Positions 7,009 to 8,635 of a stretch of DNA of 8,635 nt are shown piece after piece. A model generated the notes under the pieces. It was not told the origin of the DNA. It did no database searches and saw only the letters and a list, made by a program, of their open reading frames with translations. Origin of the DNA: Bifidobacteriaceae bacterium (GTDB taxonomy: Bacteria > Actinomycetota > Actinomycetes > Actinomycetales > Bifidobacteriaceae); NCBI GenBank assembly GCA_030530905.1, contig JAUMUB010000040.1, forward strand, positions 1 to 8,635, in the 5' to 3' direction. Numbering within the stretch: the stretch's first letter is position 1; every line of letters starts with the position of its first letter. The position numbers were made by a program, and so were the translations under genes.

Positions 7009-7410
7009 TTATTCGGACAATATCTCTAATTGTATAATACTTGATATCATAATTTGTTTACCGTTTTGCAACACAAGAACATTGTTTTCGCGCTGAACGT
7101 AGCGTATGCGATCACATTCACTCACATACTGGCACACTTGGGAATCATAATATTTGATAAACACTTCATATTGAGGGTGTTCTAATACTGTTTGAATAGT
7201 TTTATTCAAAGCTTCTAACGCATCCTCACTTAAAACCTGTGGCGTATCAGTATGTTGTGTTACTGTTGCTAAAAGCTCCTCATAGCCTTGCAATGCTGCA
7301 AAAGGCATGAACTGCGCTGCTCTTTTACGATTTGGCATATGAGCGTGACGAGAAGAAATAGGTCTTGGCTTGTGCAAAATATCTTCATAAGAGTAACGAT
7401 TATCAGGCAT
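7009..7410 (-). CDS. YolD-like protein, partner of the Y-family polymerase
   Basis: YolD-like proteins are small proteins encoded beside UvrX/YqjW-type Y-family polymerases and suspected to act like UmuD. From the ATG at 7410 this one has 133 residues. It shows the family's N-terminal [14 protein letters not shown] stretch (about 6-19), followed by the diagnostic [16 protein letters not shown] (about 30-45). The C-terminal half has KYYDSQ and a beta-rich end ([15 protein letters not shown]). The start overlaps the polymerase stop by 8 nt (ATGCCTGA) and follows GGTGGA by 4 nt, suggesting translational coupling. A TTG four codons upstream (7422) is a less likely start. luxS follows after 22 nt. 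The family link is from motif recognition. The biochemical role is not settled even in relatives. Confidence 0.85.
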   Translation of the reverse strand: MPDNRYSYEDILHKPRPISSRHAHMPNRKRAAQFMPFAALQGYEELLATVTQHTDTPQVLSEDALEALNKTIQTVLEHPQYEVFIKYYDSQVCQYVSECDRIRYVQRENNVLVLQNGKQIMISSIIQLEILSE

Positions 7411-8635
7411 GATGTCCACCAATTTGTTGATTGCGCAGTATGGCAGTACTGTCTTCCTGTAAGTTCATAGCTTTAATCACAGAGTTAGCACCAAACTTGT
7501 TCTTAATATCTAATAACGTTTGTGCTACATGCTCCTCTTTTACTATCCCACTTTTAGGACTTGCATTATTCGCAGTATTCTCGCTCTGGTTCATGTTCTG
7601 CTGTGAACTTTCTTGTAGCAGAGTGAAAATATCAGGCTGCCAATTATTCGATGCTTCAGATTGCGACATTACACTAACACTTATGTTAATTCGGCGTACT
7701 AGTAAATTTTTATGTGCGCAGCGTTCAAACAAACGTTGAGCAATATCACGTAGCATATCACTGCTTGCAGTGTACTCTTGCCAACTTAATCGCGCCTGAG
7801 AGGGTTTAAAAGTAAGACGACCATAGCGATCTCGTGTGATATTGCGCAATTTTTCATCATCCATGCCATTAAGATCGCCTGAATGTAAGGATTCGTAGCC
7901 AATAAGTAGGCTCATGCTATTGCATAATAATTGCTTTTTTGTAAGAGTTAGGCTTAGCTGATCAGCCATTTCTTTTACCACTAATATTGCAGAGTCATAT
8001 GAGTATGGTTTAGTTAATACTTGACCAGAGCTTAACGAATTATGCTCTGGTTTATATTGTTTAATATCCTCAATAGTGCAGGATTCAAAACCCCAAGCAT
8101 GATCAATAAGTAACTCTGCATTTACTCCAAAAAGCTTATACAACAAATCTTCATTATGCATCACGTGTTTGCCACCCAGAGAACAGCGTGCAACATCACC
8201 CATCGTATGCATATCGTATGCTGCAAGACGTTTTGCAACACCTCTGCCAACTCGCCAAAAATCAGTAATAGGCTGATGTGGCCATAAGCGTTCACGATAT
8301 GTTTGCTCATCTAACTGTGCTACCCGAGTTCCATACTCGTCTGCTTCCTCATGTTTTGCGAGAATATCCATAGCAACTTTTGCTAAATACAAGTTACTAC
8401 CAATGCCAGCAGTAGCTGTTATTCCTGTTTTCTCGTAAATTTCACGAACAACTCGTCTTGCCAAGTCAACAGGCGCTAGATGGTATAGGCGTAAATACTT
8501 CGTAACATCAATAAAAACCTCATCAATCGAATACACGTGAATATCCTGCTGAGCAAAAAATTGCAGATAAATACTATAAATGCGAGCGCTATATTGCAAA
8601 TAGTGAGCCATGCGAGGTTTGGCAATAAGAAAATC
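7403..8635 (-). CDS. Y-family DNA polymerase (UmuC/UvrX/PolY2 type), 5'-truncated by the window edge
   Basis: This gene encodes an error-prone translesion polymerase. The frame stays open to the window edge and begins mid-gene with DFLIAKPRM, so roughly the first 100 residues are missing, including the first catalytic aspartate. The ATG at 8611 is internal. In the 410 visible residues, SIDEVFID supplies the palm-domain catalytic D38 and E39. GITATAGIGSNLYLAKVAMD (about 71-90) and FWRVGRGVAKRLAAYDM form the thumb helix-hairpin-helix region. The little-finger domain follows (LSSGQVLTKPYSY to about 320). QPDIF (333-337) fits the beta-clamp binding consensus. The C-terminus, LLDIKNKFGANSVIKAMNL ending [10 protein letters not shown], resembles Bacillus UvrX/YqjW rather than DinB. 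With YolD it recalls the LexA-controlled yqjW-yqjX pair. Its promoter and any LexA site lie outside the window. Confidence 0.93.
   Translation of the reverse strand, partial: DFLIAKPRMAHYLQYSARIYSIYLQFFAQQDIHVYSIDEVFIDVTKYLRLYHLAPVDLARRVVREIYEKTGITATAGIGSNLYLAKVAMDILAKHEEADEYGTRVAQLDEQTYRERLWPHQPITDFWRVGRGVAKRLAAYDMHTMGDVARCSLGGKHVMHNEDLLYKLFGVNAELLIDHAWGFESCTIEDIKQYKPEHNSLSSGQVLTKPYSYDSAILVVKEMADQLSLTLTKKQLLCNSMSLLIGYESLHSGDLNGMDDEKLRNITRDRYGRLTFKPSQARLSWQEYTASSDMLRDIAQRLFERCAHKNLLVRRINISVSVMSQSEASNNWQPDIFTLLQESSQQNMNQSENTANNASPKSGIVKEEHVAQTLLDIKNKFGANSVIKAMNLQEDSTAILRNQQIGGHHA
7415..7420 (-). promoter_or_regulatory. Ribosome-binding site within umuC that supports the yolD ATG
   Basis: GGTGGA on the minus strand lies 4 nt before the ATG at 7410, inside the last codons of the polymerase gene (Gly-Gly-His-His-Ala). 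It favours the ATG over the upstream TTG at 7422, whose upstream sequence is AT-rich without a good match. Confidence 0.55.

Noticed and set aside
2988..7739. Short plus-strand frames (2988-3200, 4132-4344, 5478-5666, 6325-6603, 7288-7470, 7431-7739) and the minus-strand frame at 6668-6850
   Set aside because: Each lies in the shadow of dnaG, dgt, alr, GNAT, luxS, yolD or the polymerase gene, and none shows a domain or convincing start.
1..8635. CRISPR arrays, insertion sequences, prophage or toxin-antitoxin genes
   Set aside because: I saw no regularly spaced repeats, transposase or phage motifs, or long terminal inverted repeats. The gene content is core metabolism and replication.

Overview
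The window looks like chromosomal DNA from a low-GC member of the Bifidobacteriaceae, most like Gardnerella. The base composition is roughly 40% GC by eye. The gene set and the DnaG sequence, including an extra segment in its TOPRIM domain, fit bifidobacterial relatives as I know them. The genus is inferred from memory; no database was searched.

Almost everything is on the minus strand, so genes read from right to left. At the right edge is a 5'-truncated Y-family translesion polymerase of the UvrX/PolY2 type (7403-8635). It overlaps a YolD-like partner gene by 8 nt. The autoinducer-2/methyl-cycle gene luxS follows after only 22 nt. After luxS is a short gap with a clear sigma70-type promoter (TTGAAA, 18 nt, TATAAT, minus strand). 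This promoter starts a second cluster: a GNAT acetyltransferase, alanine racemase (alr), a dNTP triphosphohydrolase (dgt) and DNA primase (dnaG). Gaps in the second cluster are 28-62 nt. No strong terminator separates the two clusters, so all seven genes could be partly co-transcribed.

dnaG ends one base from the CCA end of a tRNA-Arg(UCU) gene on the opposite strand. The only candidate terminator for the tRNA lies inside the last codons of dnaG, read antisense. Left of the tRNA is a 252-nt divergent intergenic region. It holds an extended -10 promoter facing the tRNA and a TTGGCT-17-TATAAT promoter facing the leftmost gene, a three-TM protein with an extracellular DUF5067-type domain. A 68-codon hydrophobic ORF also lies there, but it is poorly supported.

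The functions are mostly housekeeping: replication priming, dNTP balance, D-alanine for the cell wall, the activated methyl cycle and DNA damage tolerance. I do not see an undescribed defence or mobile system. The points most worth checking are the umuC-yolD-luxS arrangement and the dnaG/tRNA-Arg convergence with its embedded terminator.
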